Source: Picocystis sp. L7 (lineage: Eukaryota > Chlorophyta > Picocystophyceae > Picocystales > Picocystaceae). From it: a DNA stretch of 64,000 nucleotides. Below, in pieces: positions 11,379-22,258 of the stretch (position 1 is its first letter; every line of letters begins with the position of its first letter). A program made the translations under genes and the position numbers. Below the pieces are notes generated by a model. The model saw only the letters and a list, made by a program, of their open reading frames with translations. It was not told the DNA's origin and ran no database searches. The stretch spans positions 310,001-374,000 of the forward strand of contig QXJR01000016.1 of NCBI GenBank assembly GCA_020975725.1, in the 5' to 3' direction.

Positions 11379-12995
11379 ATGGCGCGGCTCAGGCACCTCC
11401 TGATGGCGCTGGGATGCACGTGGTGGACGCTGGGCGCGGCCAAGGAGGTGCTGGTGCTGATGGAAGCGCCCGTGCTGGCGTGGAAGCACGCGAAACAGCT
11501 GCGAAACCTGCGAGAAGAAGGACACCAGGTCCAGGTGCAAGCGCCTGGACGCGGCGTCGTGCAGCTGGCTTCGGAAGACGCGAACGTCGCCGATGCGTTG
11601 ATCGTCTTCGCCAACGATCTCAAAAGTGCGCCTGGGAATCGATAGGGACCGAAGCACGCGTTGCGATCGCACGCGCCGCGAGGACGTAGATGCTGACCCA
11701 AACCCTCCCAACACGTAGAGTTCAAAGGCGTCAACGTCAAAGACGTGGTGCGGTTCGTGGAAAGAGGCGGAAACCTCGTCGTGGCGGTGGACGAACACGT
11801 GGAAAAAAGCATGGTGGATCTCGCCGCCGAGTTCGGTATCGAGCTCGATGCACGTGGAAGGATGGCCATGGACTTTGCACGCAACGTGGATCTCCACGAA
11901 CACGATCCCACCGTCTTTGTGACGGATCAGATCAACCCCGAACCTGCCTTCGTTGGAGAACAAGTGACGGGAGGAAGCGTGGTGTACCAAGGGATCGGCA
12001 TGTCCCTCCTGTCCACCTCGGACCTCCTCAGCCCATTGCTCACTGGATCCCCCACGACATACTCCTACTTTCCAGGAGAAGAGGTACAAGGATCGCCTAT
12101 CCTGGCCGGGAAGGAGGTCGTGCTGGTCGCCGCCGTGCAGGCACGCAACAATGCAAGAGCGGTGTTCTCCGGGTCGATGAAGATGTTTTCGGACGACTTC
12201 ATGGACATGCTTCTACCCGGAACGAACTCCGAAGAAGATGTGGACTCTGCAAACCAGGCCTTCGGCAGGGAAATCATGAAATGGGCGCTCCAAGAAAAAT
12301 CCGTTCTGAAGGCCAGCAACTTTGAACACCGGATCGTTGGAGGTGAAAAACAGAGCATCTACAGGATCAAGGACGAGGTGGAGTTCTTCGCACACATTGA
12401 GGAGTACTCGGATGGGGAATGGGTCCCGTTCCAGGGCAATGATGTGCAGGTACGCGTTGCGATCAAACAGCACGGTGTACGATGCACGCGACGGCACTGT
12501 ATCGAAGCTCAATCAACATCTGGCATTGTTGGTTGAGTCAAAAACAGGTGCTATATCAACGATCTGGCTCTGTGGGCGGCTGATGTGAAAATGGTGACCA
12601 TCGCTTCAATCGAGCAGCCAGACAACTTGCGTTTATTACATAGAGAAGGAGAGTGGGCTGACTTTTGCTACGCAATGTTTGTTCAGGTGGAATATGTCAT
12701 GCTGGATCCTTATGTTCGACGTACCATGCAACACAATGGGAAGGGGGATTTTTATGTGCAAATGAAGTTGCCCGACGTGTACGGAGTTTTCAAATTTGTC
12801 GTCAACTACCATCATCCAGGGTACAGCTGGATTAAGTACACGGAGAGGGTTCCTGCCAGGCCATTCCGGCACAACGAGTATGAGCGATTCATCTACTCGG
12901 CTTACCCCTATTACGTGAGTGCCTTCAGCAACATGATTAGTTTCTTTGCCATTGGCATAGTCTTCCTCTACAATACTGGGGGAAAATCCAAATAA
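11379..12995 (+). CDS. DDOST: oligosaccharyltransferase 48-kDa subunit (OST48/WBP1)
   Basis: Subunit of the ER oligosaccharyltransferase that moves the lipid-linked glycan onto nascent proteins. Exons: 11379-11625, 11719-12449 and 12687-12995, joined by GT-AG introns with donors GTGCGC and GTACGC; 428 residues, normal size. An N-terminal signal peptide (about 1-21) is followed by VLVLMEAP. The lumenal domain has GGNLVVAVD and the typical YSYFPGEEV. The conserved C-terminal part reads VEYVMLDPYVRR, KLPDVYGVFKFVV and YERFIYSAYPYY, followed by one membrane segment. Joining the frames at 12449/12687 restores the conserved continuity of the family. It converges on RNase Z with 4 bp between stop codons. 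AATAAA overlaps its own stop codon (12991-12996). Confidence 0.95.
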
Positions 12996-12999
12996 ATGT

Positions 13000-15354
13000 T
13001 TAAGCTTCCAACACACCGTTGCCGATCCCTTTTTCATCCACCTCGTCAGAGTCTGCAGGAAACATCTCTTTCAATGCAGGAAGAATAGTAGGGAGCCGTG
13101 GGACATCCGCAAGATTCACGCGCATCATGTCGAATGCAATCGATGTGCAAGACTGGAATGACTCTCCGAAAACAGGTATTTTGGGATACCTTTGGCTAAA
13201 GTGCGTGAGCAACGTTCGAAAAGCCATGGCCTTCTGTCCAGCTCGAACTGCCTCTCCTGTGGTGCAGTGATTCTTGTGCACGGCTTCTTCGTGCAGTGCA
13301 TCCTCGAATGTGGCTTCGTGTACCAGCAAAGTGGAATGAGCAGCCTTGTCTGCCAATAATTGGCTCGGCCTTGTATCCCCAGAGAATGTGAACTTCCATC
13401 CATCCACGTGTTGCAAGACGATGCCAAAGGAGTGAGCACAGTGAATCACTGGTACACTCTCGAGGCTTTCGAGCCTCATTCTTCTGCGTGCGTTTTCCAA
13501 GAAAGAGGCAGAGCTTTGATTGTATTGGTGATCGCCTCTCATGTCCCCAGCAACGGTTGACCAACTGTCCACAAATTGGATGGACAGGTCCAAAAACTTG
13601 CTGTGCATGTCGAGTACACGACGCAGTGGACGTGGACCAATTATCAGAAGGGGCTCACAGTGTCCTCCGATCAGGTGTCTTCGTGTCTGAAGAATGTTGA
13701 TTAGGCCAGCATGGTGATCCGCATGAATGTGCGAGATCCAGATGCAGCTCAAAGACTCCAGGATCTGCTCGGCTTGCTTCTTTCCGAAGCAACGTATCAT
13801 CTGCCCAAGCGTCCCCTCTCCTGCATCCAGCAGCATTCCCCCACCTGCAAACAGATTGAGATAAATTGATGTAACGTTTCTATATTTGGAAGGCACTGCC
13901 GCGCCCGTACCAAAAAATGTAACTTCGAGGGACTCCCTACCAGCTCTCAGGATGAGTTGTTCAATTTGACTGTCATGTGCCCCGTTCCATTTGCTTCTTG
14001 CTGCCTCGGCCACCTCAAGCGACTTGGGAAAGTTTTCTTTCACTTCATCCTTGATGAGATGATGTGGCAAAAGGCTGGGCACATCAGCTGTATCTATCCC
14101 TTGCTTTGCAATAGGTTTCAAATGAAATTTCATCAAGTTTTGGCCGCCACAGACGCTTTTCAAGCCCTGGATTGGGCTTCGCACGTCAGTGGCATCGTTC
14201 ACAAGTTCTGGGAAAAATTCAGGATGCAGTATGCTGAGCATACCACAAAGTTTGGAGGAAGCTGGGAAGAGCACTTCCTTCGCACAAGCCTCGGCATTGC
14301 TTACGATGTGATGCACACGTTCTGGAAAGGAGGCGATCCACTCCCTGTACGTCGGGTGGTTGATCACTTCCTGTGAGGCCAGATGGATCACACACATAAG
14401 TTTCTCTCCTTCATCTTGTATACACAGTGCATTGATGGGAGCCGATGCAGCCAGCTCCTCCACAAGCTCAACAGTTGGACAATCCACGATCAGCAGGATG
14501 GGTCCTGGCACTGTGGGTCCCACCACTTGCTCGGGTCGAATGGTCAGTCCGTTCACTTGGATGGTCTCCCCTTTGACCAGTTTCCCGTACAAGGGTCCTT
14601 TGGGAATGTTGAGTGCTTTTGCTTTCTCCGGCATAAATTTTCCGGGTATGGGCGCCAGCTTGCAAATGTAGCTGGCTGCCATGGTAGAGGTGCGTCGTTC
14701 GAGTCTTCTCTCGTTCAAGTCTATCCTAGGTCTCTTGTGCGTTTGTTCTGTTTCTTCGACCACCAGCACTTGCTCTTGGACCGCCTCCGTCTCTTTTCCT
14801 CCCACCAGCACTGCTTCTACGGTGAGTCTCTCGTCTTGGTGCACCACACGCGCACGCTCCTTTTCCCTTTGGAACTCCTCCACGTGCAATCCGATTCCTT
14901 TCACGTTGACGTAGGTTCTCAGCCCTCCCACCAGCTTCTGCAGGCCCGTGGGTCCGTGCAGCGCCATCCCGCCGCCATGGCTGGCCCAGAGCGGTGCGCC
15001 GACTCCTGAGTCCGCCATGGTCAGCAGTGCGCCAGGCAGCCCTCCGGCCGCCTCTGGCGCGTTTCTGGTGAGGAACACGCGGTTGACTTTGGCCAGCTTC
15101 ACCTTGTGTTCGGTGCAGAAGCGCTGGAATCCTTCAGGCACATTGAACACGTATCGCTGCGTGTCGAAGAACAGCAGCACCGACGCGGTGCTGGGACCCA
15201 TGTCACGTCCACAGGCCAGCATTTGCGCGTAGCAGCATTCGTTGGGACGTGTCGCCACCGCCATGTCGCTTGTGGACGCTCTTTTTCCGACCTTTCGCCA
15301 CGTGCTTCGTTGCCGACACCGTCCGACGAAGATGGACGTCAATGGACGAATCAT
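13000..15354 (-). CDS. long-form tRNA 3'-endonuclease (RNase Z, ELAC2-like)
   Basis: Removes 3' trailers from tRNA precursors. Single-exon gene; 784 residues from the ATG at 15354 or 754 from the in-frame ATG at 15264. It is the two-domain long form: a degenerate metallo-beta-lactamase half in the first 300 residues (NRVFLTRNAPEAAGGLPG) and an active C-terminal half. The active half has FFGTGAAVPSKYRN (PxKxRN loop), the zinc motif HIHADHHAG, FSGDTRPS, LLVHEATFED, KNHCTTGEA and LLTHFSQRYP. The 30 residues between the two ATGs are Arg-rich and lack acidic residues until their end, so they look like a mitochondrial presequence. Alternative starts could serve organelle and nuclear pools, as known for human ELAC2. 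Confidence 0.93.
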   Translation of the reverse strand: MIRPLTSIFVGRCRQRSTWRKVGKRASTSDMAVATRPNECCYAQMLACGRDMGPSTASVLLFFDTQRYVFNVPEGFQRFCTEHKVKLAKVNRVFLTRNAPEAAGGLPGALLTMADSGVGAPLWASHGGGMALHGPTGLQKLVGGLRTYVNVKGIGLHVEEFQREKERARVVHQDERLTVEAVLVGGKETEAVQEQVLVVEETEQTHKRPRIDLNERRLERRTSTMAASYICKLAPIPGKFMPEKAKALNIPKGPLYGKLVKGETIQVNGLTIRPEQVVGPTVPGPILLIVDCPTVELVEELAASAPINALCIQDEGEKLMCVIHLASQEVINHPTYREWIASFPERVHHIVSNAEACAKEVLFPASSKLCGMLSILHPEFFPELVNDATDVRSPIQGLKSVCGGQNLMKFHLKPIAKQGIDTADVPSLLPHHLIKDEVKENFPKSLEVAEAARSKWNGAHDSQIEQLILRAGRESLEVTFFGTGAAVPSKYRNVTSIYLNLFAGGGMLLDAGEGTLGQMIRCFGKKQAEQILESLSCIWISHIHADHHAGLINILQTRRHLIGGHCEPLLIIGPRPLRRVLDMHSKFLDLSIQFVDSWSTVAGDMRGDHQYNQSSASFLENARRRMRLESLESVPVIHCAHSFGIVLQHVDGWKFTFSGDTRPSQLLADKAAHSTLLVHEATFEDALHEEAVHKNHCTTGEAVRAGQKAMAFRTLLTHFSQRYPKIPVFGESFQSCTSIAFDMMRVNLADVPRLPTILPALKEMFPADSDEVDEKGIGNGVLEA

Positions 15355-16578
15355 CCATGGATCTGTCGATGGATCCCATCCTTTCCCCCCCTTCACCATT
15401 GTCCCATTCTTTCCATCCAACCCACCACGAACATGCATGGAACGGACCCACACGTGAACATGGACACAAGACCACGATCAACCACAAAAACACGGACACA
15501 TGCAACAACAAGTTCCCATGCAACGCCGGTGCGTGCACACCGCGCGATGGAGTGGCTCTTAAGGGATGATCCAACATGACCAAGGCGAGGACGAATGGGA
15601 AGACAGGTGGAGGTCGAAGAGACGAAGTCAACGGGCATGGATGGGATGGAAGAACCGCAAGCGTGGCCAAACGCGGCCTTGCTTTCCTCTCCCATTGGAG
15701 AATGAATGAGATGGCATGAGCGGAAGGCGTCGCCGAGCAACTAAACGTCTGGCTTGCAATATTATTCACTTGCGGGGCTCGCACAAAGCGTGAGCTTGGA
15801 TTGGGGAATGGATGGAGAAAAAGTACCCAACGTGATCGCAAAAATCAGTACCTATGCTACAATTGAGTTACGTGCATGAGATCGCTTTCCCAATTGGACC
15901 AGGCCATGCACAGCTCGACATGGGCAACATCTTGACTTGGTGCCAAACAAAACGTTTCCATCCGTACTCGACTCACGTTGCTGAGCCCTCGACGCCACGC
16001 CTCCCATTCTACTTGAAAGGCGTTCTTTTGCAAGGATTGTATCCTTTTTCGTCGGTCGGAAACAACGTTCTTCTTGGCAGTGCAAGGTCGACGTGCAAGG
16101 GCCGACGGGGTCCGATCTTCGACCGTGCCATGGGACCTTCGCGGACCACCTCTCCTGCTTTCGAAGCTGGCTTGACGTCCGCCATGCACGATTCTTTCCT
16201 TTCCCCGTTGTGGCACAACCCATGCCGCACCCTTGCCTCCACCGTCCACCCCCCCCCTTGGGAGAAGAAACTCCCCGTCCCACGTGTGTTAATCGCCTGC
16301 GATGGACTTAACCGACACTTGTGCGATCGCATCCCACGATCGTGCGCGGGTTTCGGATCGCAAGCGTGCGCGATCGCACCTGACCTTTCCCTGATCGCAT
16401 CTCGTGGCCCGAATCGGCTACTGGTAGGTCGAGGAAGACGCCTGGAGGGTCCCGAAGCGCAGGAGTAACGCGGACGAGAAGGATCGCGTCCGTGAGACGT
16501 GGGATCGTGTAGCAGGTGGACGAGCGTGCTCGCTCGTTTTTCGTCGGTCGTGGATTCGCAAGAGGAGGATCCAACGCC
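15355..16578. promoter_or_regulatory. divergent region, RNase Z and proteasome beta-4
   Basis: About 1.2 kb without a recognisable gene. Open frames on both strands (15854-16701) show no family signal. The PSMB2-proximal part carries TGCGATCGCA (16322-16331) and GCGATCGC (16370-16377). Confidence 0.45.
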
Positions 16579-17160
16579 ATGGACGTGTCCATGGGACTTG
16601 CCTGCAAGGAATTCGTGTTGCTTTGCACGGACATGGCGGCCACCAGCCAGATCATCACCATGAAGGATGACGAGGACAAGATCTTCGCACTGGACAGCCA
16701 CAAACTGGTGTCCACGAACGGCGAGCCAGGCGATCGCGTACGGTTTGCCGAGTACATCGAAGCCAACTGCAAGCTCTATCGGTTGAGAAACGGCATCCCT
16801 CTGAGCACGAAGGCGGTGGCGAACTTCACGAGGTCGGAGCTCGCCAAGGCCTTGCGAAAGGGACCGAAAGCGACGAACCTGATCATCGCTGGGTACGACG
16901 AGGGCGTGGGAGCTTCCATGTACTATCTCGACTATCTAGGCACGCTTCATAGAATGAATGCGACGGGCTATGGATACGGTGCGTGGTTCGTCCTGAGCAT
17001 GTTCGACAAGCTGTGGAGGCCCGATCTGACCCAGGAAGAGGCCCTAGAAGTGATGATGAAAGGGATCAACGAGATCAAGAAGAGGCTGGTGGTTGCCCCA
17101 CCCACCTTCTGCATAAAGATTGTGGACAAGGATGGGATCCGTACGATGGCCACGATATGA
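16579..17160 (+). CDS. PSMB2: 20S proteasome subunit beta type-2 (beta-4)
   Basis: Non-catalytic beta-ring subunit of the 20S proteasome (beta-4; human PSMB2). It has 193 residues and no intron. Family signature stretches are VLLCTDMAATSQIITMKDDEDKI, GEPGDRVRFAEYIE, KLYRLRNG, LIIAGYDEGVGASMYYLDYL, YGYGAWF and PTFCIKIVDKDGI, given here with breaks. The N-terminus is short and lacks the processed active Thr, as expected for beta-4. The start MDVSMGLACKEF aligns with the usual start of the family; an in-frame ATG 63 bp upstream would add an unsupported Arg-rich leader. It converges on the RRM gene with 213 bp between stop codons. Confidence 0.94.
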   Translation: MDVSMGLACKEFVLLCTDMAATSQIITMKDDEDKIFALDSHKLVSTNGEPGDRVRFAEYIEANCKLYRLRNGIPLSTKAVANFTRSELAKALRKGPKATNLIIAGYDEGVGASMYYLDYLGTLHRMNATGYGYGAWFVLSMFDKLWRPDLTQEEALEVMMKGINEIKKRLVVAPPTFCIKIVDKDGIRTMATI

Positions 17161-17373
17161 TGGCATCATGCCTACCAAGTATTTTGGTACGCATCACGAA
17201 TAATGGAAACGTTCTAGGTATGGGTAAAAGTTTCATTTCAATGACGAGAATCCACAGTGGGCGTATCTGCGCCATTGCCAACCCAAAATATCAAGCACAC
17301 ATCAAGTCAACATCCCGCTTGATGGTCGTCATGGTGCCCTTTCTCCATTGCTCGGGGATGTTCCAGCTGTGGT

Positions 17374-18229
17374 TCAGGCAAATCGGTCCATCCTCACAAC
17401 AATTCTGCGCTGCTCCACTTCGTTGTCGTTGAAGCGGGCGATGGCGTTCTCGGCGGCATCTGGGGTTTCGAAGCGAACCGTTCCGTACCCTTTGCTTCTC
17501 CCGTCGCGCCCTGCCACGACCTCAGCACTGATGATTGCACCGCAGGGTGAGAACATCTCATGCAGCTCTTGGCTTGTGAGGGACCAGGGCAGGTTCTGAA
17601 CAACAACTTGTAGTCCGCTGGACTTGCTTGTATCTCCGCCGCGAGGTGCTCTGGGACGGAAGGTCCCTGGCTCCTGCAGGTCGCGATCCTCGCGGTCTTC
17701 ACGGACGATCAGGGTGCGTCCCGCGAACTCCGTCCCGTTGAACATGCTGACAGCCGAGATGGCCTTGAATGCGCGAATGTAAGCGACGCGGGACGCGTGG
17801 GACGGCGTGGGTCAGCCCTGTTCGACGAGACGGGTCGAGTCGACGAGCGGGTTCGTCCGGATGTTTCGCGCACCTCTTCCGGTTTCTCGAACTCGACGAT
17901 TCCCCAGCCTTTGGAGCGACCTGCATGCGCGCATCGTGGAACGGAGTCGTCCTTGCACGTCAGTCTTGCGTCCGTGTGTGTTGCGAGGCGAACCTCCAGG
18001 ACCCTTCGGAGGGTCTTGGATCGGATCTCTTCGACTCACCGCTGGGCTCTCGGGTCACGTTGCAATACACCACCGTTCCAGCATCGCGGAAGTGGTCCTT
18101 GAGATCCTGCCAGGACGTGCTCCAGGCCAAATTGCCAACGAAGCACCTGCGTCCAATCTTCGGCAGGTCGCCTCCTGGTCCTCCCTCGGCGTCCTGGTTC
18201 GCGGGCATGGCGAATCCCGTCCCTTCCAT
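17374..18229 (-). CDS. RNA-binding protein with two RRM domains
   Basis: Exons (minus strand): 18229-18040, 17920-17874 and 17763-17374; introns of 119 and 110 bp with donors GTGAGT and GTGCGC; 208 residues. RRM1 (about 27-100) has RCFVGNLAW (RNP2) and GRSKGWGIVEF (RNP1), the latter encoded across the small 47-bp exon. RRM2 (about 125-200) has LQVVVQNLPW and GRSKGYGTVRF. A short linker rich in Arg, Asp and Glu separates them, so it resembles SR-like or hnRNP M/Gbp2-type proteins. Target RNAs and compartment cannot be told from sequence. It is divergent to UMP synthase. Confidence 0.85.
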
Positions 18230-19344
18230 CGATCCGACGAGCAGATAGAGCCTGTTCGTCCCACCCACGCCGTCGTGGAGAGTTCCGCGCGAGCATTCGT
18301 CAGTCCACGCGTTCTTGGACGAAGGTTTCCCGACGCATCCGGAGGCAGGTCTCCTCCTTTTCCCCGTCGCTCCGTCCGCCCGTCCTTCCCGCCGCTCCTG
18401 CAGCGCCTCGGACGGGTTCCAACGTCCAACGAGAGACGAAAGGCGACCTCCCAGAGCCGTGTGTTCGCGCGCACGCACCGCCTGCACGTGGTGGCGATGT
18501 CGGATGGATCCTGAGCCGACGTGTGGGTGCGGCCGGCGGCGTGAGTCCCTCGATTCGGTACGAAAAAGGACGAACGATACCGAAACAGAATGCGGAGGTG
18601 AGTCCCGGATGCTTATCCCCGGGAGGACGCTCGTATCCCCAAACGCCTCGTCGACAAGACGTCGATCGGGTAGAAAACGTGCCTTCGAACCCCGTTGAGA
18701 AAGGGCCGGAGAAGGGCTGCGATCGGCGAGGATCGCCCCCGCCCCTTCCCCTTCGCCTTCCCCGTTCGAGTGGTGGAGAACGTGGACCCGGATGGATGGA
18801 TAGATCTCTCGCGGGTCCAACCATCGAGATCCGAGGGCTCATCATCGATATCTTCCGAACAAGGTATCGATCGATGCCCCTGGGTCGGTCCCCCGCGGTT
18901 GGGGGGAGAGAAAGACCCGGGACCCATCCGACCGGTTCGTCCGTCCCCATCGAAAGCGCGTGTCGACCCCGGGCAGACCCCGGGTTCGAACCCGATGCGT
19001 TTCCCCGATCGAACCGCGCCAGAATCCGGACAAGGAAGCGTTTTCGATCGAGACAACCGCCCACCCCGGGATCCCTGGGCGGTGGAGTTAACCTCGAAAA
19101 TGGCGGTGAACATCCAAGGCGTCCACCGACATCGTGGATGCGCACTGCGCAGCTGCGAAGGTTTGCGGCGGCGCGCAGCGGATCCAGCGGCGTCGCACGT
19201 CGCGCCAGGCCCGTGTCCAGGGAAGAAGAAAACCCGAGGATACGAGAATTCGCCCTGGTGTGTCCTCGAGACGATGTGCGACGGACGTGCGTGCGAAGAG
19301 AAGCGACGAGCAGCTGACCGTGGAGAACCGAACCCACCAAGACC
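18230..19344. promoter_or_regulatory. divergent promoter, RRM protein and UMP synthase
   Basis: 1.1 kb, GC-rich, with overlapping meaningless open frames. It carries AAGGTATCGATCGATGCCCC (18861-18880) and GAGTTAACCTCGAAAA (19085-19100). The GGGTTCGAACCC at about 18982 looks like a tRNA B box but no tRNA folds around it. Confidence 0.5.
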
Positions 19345-20904
19345 ATGGGAGGAAAAGACGCCAAGGAACTCACGAAGGATGAGCTCGAGAAACTGGTGTT
19401 GAGGCTTCATCAAGTGGAGGTGAGGAGATACGCGAAGGGACGCTGCGCACGAGGAGATGTCAACCGAACCCGCGAGGCGGCCGCCAACCGAACCTAACGG
19501 ACTCTTCACCTTGCGCGTCCGCAGGCTGTCAAGTTCGGAGAATTCAAACTCAAAAGCGGGATCATGTCGCCCATCTATCTCGATCTCAGGGTGATCGTCT
19601 CGTACCCTGACCTGCTCGCCGACGTGGCTCGTGCGATGAACGGTGCCATGAAAGGAACGGAATACGAGGTCATGTGTGGGGTCCCATACACCGCGCTGCC
19701 CATTGCCACCGTCATGTCGATGTACACTGACGTACCCATGCTTATGAGAAGGAAAGAGGTGAAGGATTACGGGACGAAAAAAGCCATTGAAGGTGCGTTC
19801 CAAGCCGGACAGACATGTCTCATTGTCGAAGACTTGGTTACGAGCGGGATGTCTGTCATGGAAACCGTGGAACCTCTCAAGGCTGAAGGCCTGAAAGTCA
19901 ATGACGTAGTTGTGCTCATTGACCGCGAACAAGGTGGTGCCCAGCACCTGGCTAGCCAAGGGCTGAAGCTTCATTCAGCATGCAAGATCACCTTCATCAT
20001 GGAAGTGCTTGAGAAACATGGCAAGCTGGATGCGTCCATCGTACAGAAGGTGAAAGACTTTATCACATCCAACCAGACTCAGAAGCCGAAGGTCGCCGAG
20101 GCACCTGCCAAACGCAAACGCCTGACGTACGAAGAAAGGGCAAAGGTTGCGGAGAACCAAGTAGCAAAGGAACTCTTCGAGCTGATGGCTCGCAAGAAGA
20201 CGAACCTGAGTGTTGCTGCGGACGTCGATACGGCTGAAGAGCTGTTGGAACTGGCGGATAAGATTGGACCTTCCATCTGTGTGCTCAAAACCCACGTCGA
20301 TATCCTGCCCGACTTCACCCCGGAATTCTGCACGAAAATCCAAATGCTGGCGAAGAAGCATGACTTTATGATTTTTGAAGATCGAAAGTTTGCAGACATT
20401 GGAAACACCGTTAGCATGCAGTACGAGGGTGGCATTTACAAGATCGCCGACTGGTCCCACATCACCAATGCGCACCTTGTACCTGGCCCTGGAATCATCG
20501 ATGGACTGAAGCGGGGCGGTGCTTCAAAGGGTCGCGGACTCTTGTTATTGGCAGAGATGAGCTCAAAGGGGACCCTCTGCAAGGGGGAATACACCGAAGC
20601 AGTGGCTGCAGCGGCCGAGGCGAACAAAGATTTTGTCATGGGCTTCATCTCGATTTCCCCATCCTCCTGGAAGAACGGTCCCGGTTCTCCAGGATTGATT
20701 CACATGACCCCTGGTGTACAGTTGCAGAAGGGAGGAGACGATCTCGGCCAACAGTACAACACTCCCGAGTCGGTGATCCGCGAACGAGGCAGTGACGTGA
20801 TCATCGTCGGCCGTGGTGTGATCAAGGCTCAAGCTCCTGAGAAGGCTGCAGAGGAGTACCGCAGTGCAGGCTGGGAAGCTTACTTGATTGCTTTGAAAGA
20901 TTGA
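19345..20904 (+). CDS. UMPS: UMP synthase (OPRT-OMP decarboxylase fusion)
   Basis: Bifunctional enzyme for the last two steps of pyrimidine synthesis, orotate to OMP to UMP. Exons 19345-19419 and 19525-20904; 105-bp intron with donor GTGAGG; 484 residues, usual size. The orotate phosphoribosyltransferase half (about 1-205) has [25 protein letters not shown] and the PRPP-binding [17 protein letters not shown]. The decarboxylase half (about 230-484) has the catalytic [12 protein letters not shown], a C-terminal [17 protein letters not shown] phosphate loop and IIVGRGV. This OPRT-first order is that of plants and animals. AATAAA at 20966-20971 is a likely poly(A) signal. It converges on PsaK. 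Confidence 0.97.
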
Positions 20905-20965
20905 CGTCGATGGTTGCGCAGCGCGGGCATCCTTCGGGGGCACATCTGTTTCAAAGATGATATGC

Positions 20966-20971
20966 AATAAA
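20966..20971 (+). promoter_or_regulatory. likely poly(A) signal of UMP synthase
   Basis: AATAAA, 62 bp after the UMP synthase stop. Similar hexamers follow the type I membrane protein, ORP and LSm3 genes, so this genome appears to use AATAAA rather than the TGTAA of chlamydomonads. Confidence 0.5.
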
Positions 20972-21118
20972 CGCACAGGGTAGATTGATTGTTTGACCAC
21001 ACCTAGCGTCATCCCCATCGAAAGGGAAAATTTACATAGCGCATCCAGCGCTCGCACCGGCGCCCACGCGATCCCGAGACGAGCGCGGACGGTTTCCTTG
21101 TTTCACGTTCCACGGCGT

Positions 21119-21595
21119 TCAGTTGATGGCTCCGACGTTTTGAAGTCCGAGGATGATTCCAGCGCCGAAGATGTGTCCGAGGGCTCCGAAGGCAAGCACG
21201 TCTGCACCGGTGAAGCCTGTTCCGCCGTCCAGCTCGCGTCAGCACGCATGCCTTGCTTCGCAGACGTTCGCGCGTTTCGTTTCACGTGGGTCGACGGCTT
21301 CGTTTTCCGCACCTGCTGGATCCTTGGAGACCAATCCCGCGTCTCTGTCGGTGAGAGTGAGTGCACCCTTTCCTTCCACAGGTCCAGATTTGCGGTTGGT
21401 GGCAGGTGCGAGTCCGAAACGTCCTGCCACCATGAAAGCAGTGACGGACGCCACCATGATCACGTTCTCCGGCGATCCGATGTATCCCGCCACGGCGTTG
21501 CAGCGAACCGCACGAGAAGCGCGTGGCGCGCTCCTGCGGCTGGCCTGAGGAAGGCGGGCCACGTGGGCACGAGAAGACAGCTGTGCGACGGCCAT
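21119..21595 (-). CDS. PSAK: photosystem I subunit PsaK
   Basis: Nuclear-encoded thylakoid protein of photosystem I, at the side where light-harvesting antenna docks. Exons (minus strand): 21595-21313 and 21216-21119; 96-bp intron, donor GTGCGG; 126 residues. Residues 1-32 are a Ser/Arg/Ala-rich chloroplast transit peptide ([18 protein letters not shown]). The mature part has [27 protein letters not shown] with the family's Arg-Phe-Gly-Leu-Ala-Pro, then [21 protein letters not shown] and [12 protein letters not shown]. It contains two membrane helices. Splicing restores the DPAGFT junction typical of PsaK. It establishes that the organism is photosynthetic and of the green type. Confidence 0.95.
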
Positions 21596-22258
21596 GGCGG
21601 ATGGAAAAAGCACGGTGGAGCTCGTGGAGATGCGCAGGTCGACAAGGCGGTTGTGCTTCGGCAAGGAAGCCGGTCCATCCTTCCCTGCCCATCCACCCCA
21701 ACCACGGTCCATCACCGCAGAGGAAACCTACGTGGATTTCGGAGAGTCCTCGGCGGGCGAGGTGCAGAGGCAGGGTAGGATCGGTCGATCGAGGGACGAT
21801 GGGATGGGTGGGAAAGGGAAGGTCCCCCAATCGATTGGAGGAGAGGTCCCTTTCGTCTCCTGGTTAGACCCGAGGAAATAAACGAGGACCCGCCGGATCC
21901 CCGGGAACGACCCCGTTCCTTCGATCCGACCTCGTCCGATCCACCACTACCCTTCGAGGAGCGGCTGTCCACTTCGGTCTCCGTCCTCGACGGGCACGGT
22001 CCCGTCCCGCCTCACCGGGGGCGGATCTTGTCCTTGCACGCTGATAGGTCAGCCGATGGGGTGCGGATCAGTCTCCCCTGGGCAAGGCCCACACCCAGGG
22101 CCAGGCTCGGACGATCCAAGGAACTCCCACCCCAACCCCGAACGGATACCCCTCTCGGAACCCCACCCGGGACGAGAACCGTGTCACCACGGGTCGGGGG
22201 CGAGGGGGTTAAGTGCGAAAAGGGTCGCTTAATTCGAGTCGGACGTGGGCACCGGAGG
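21596..22258. promoter_or_regulatory. divergent promoter, PsaK and coiled-coil protein
   Basis: 663 bp, GC-rich, rich in GGATCC, GATCGA and runs of C or G. GGTTAAGTGCGAAAA (about 22208-22222) lies about 40 bp before the next ATG and resembles the TTAAC...CGAAAA element seen at UMP synthase and LSm3. Confidence 0.4.

Noticed and set aside
18960-19000. tRNA gene suggested by GGGTTCGAACCC
   Set aside because: No A box or acceptor and anticodon stems flank it; it is one of many GC-rich palindromes in the promoter.
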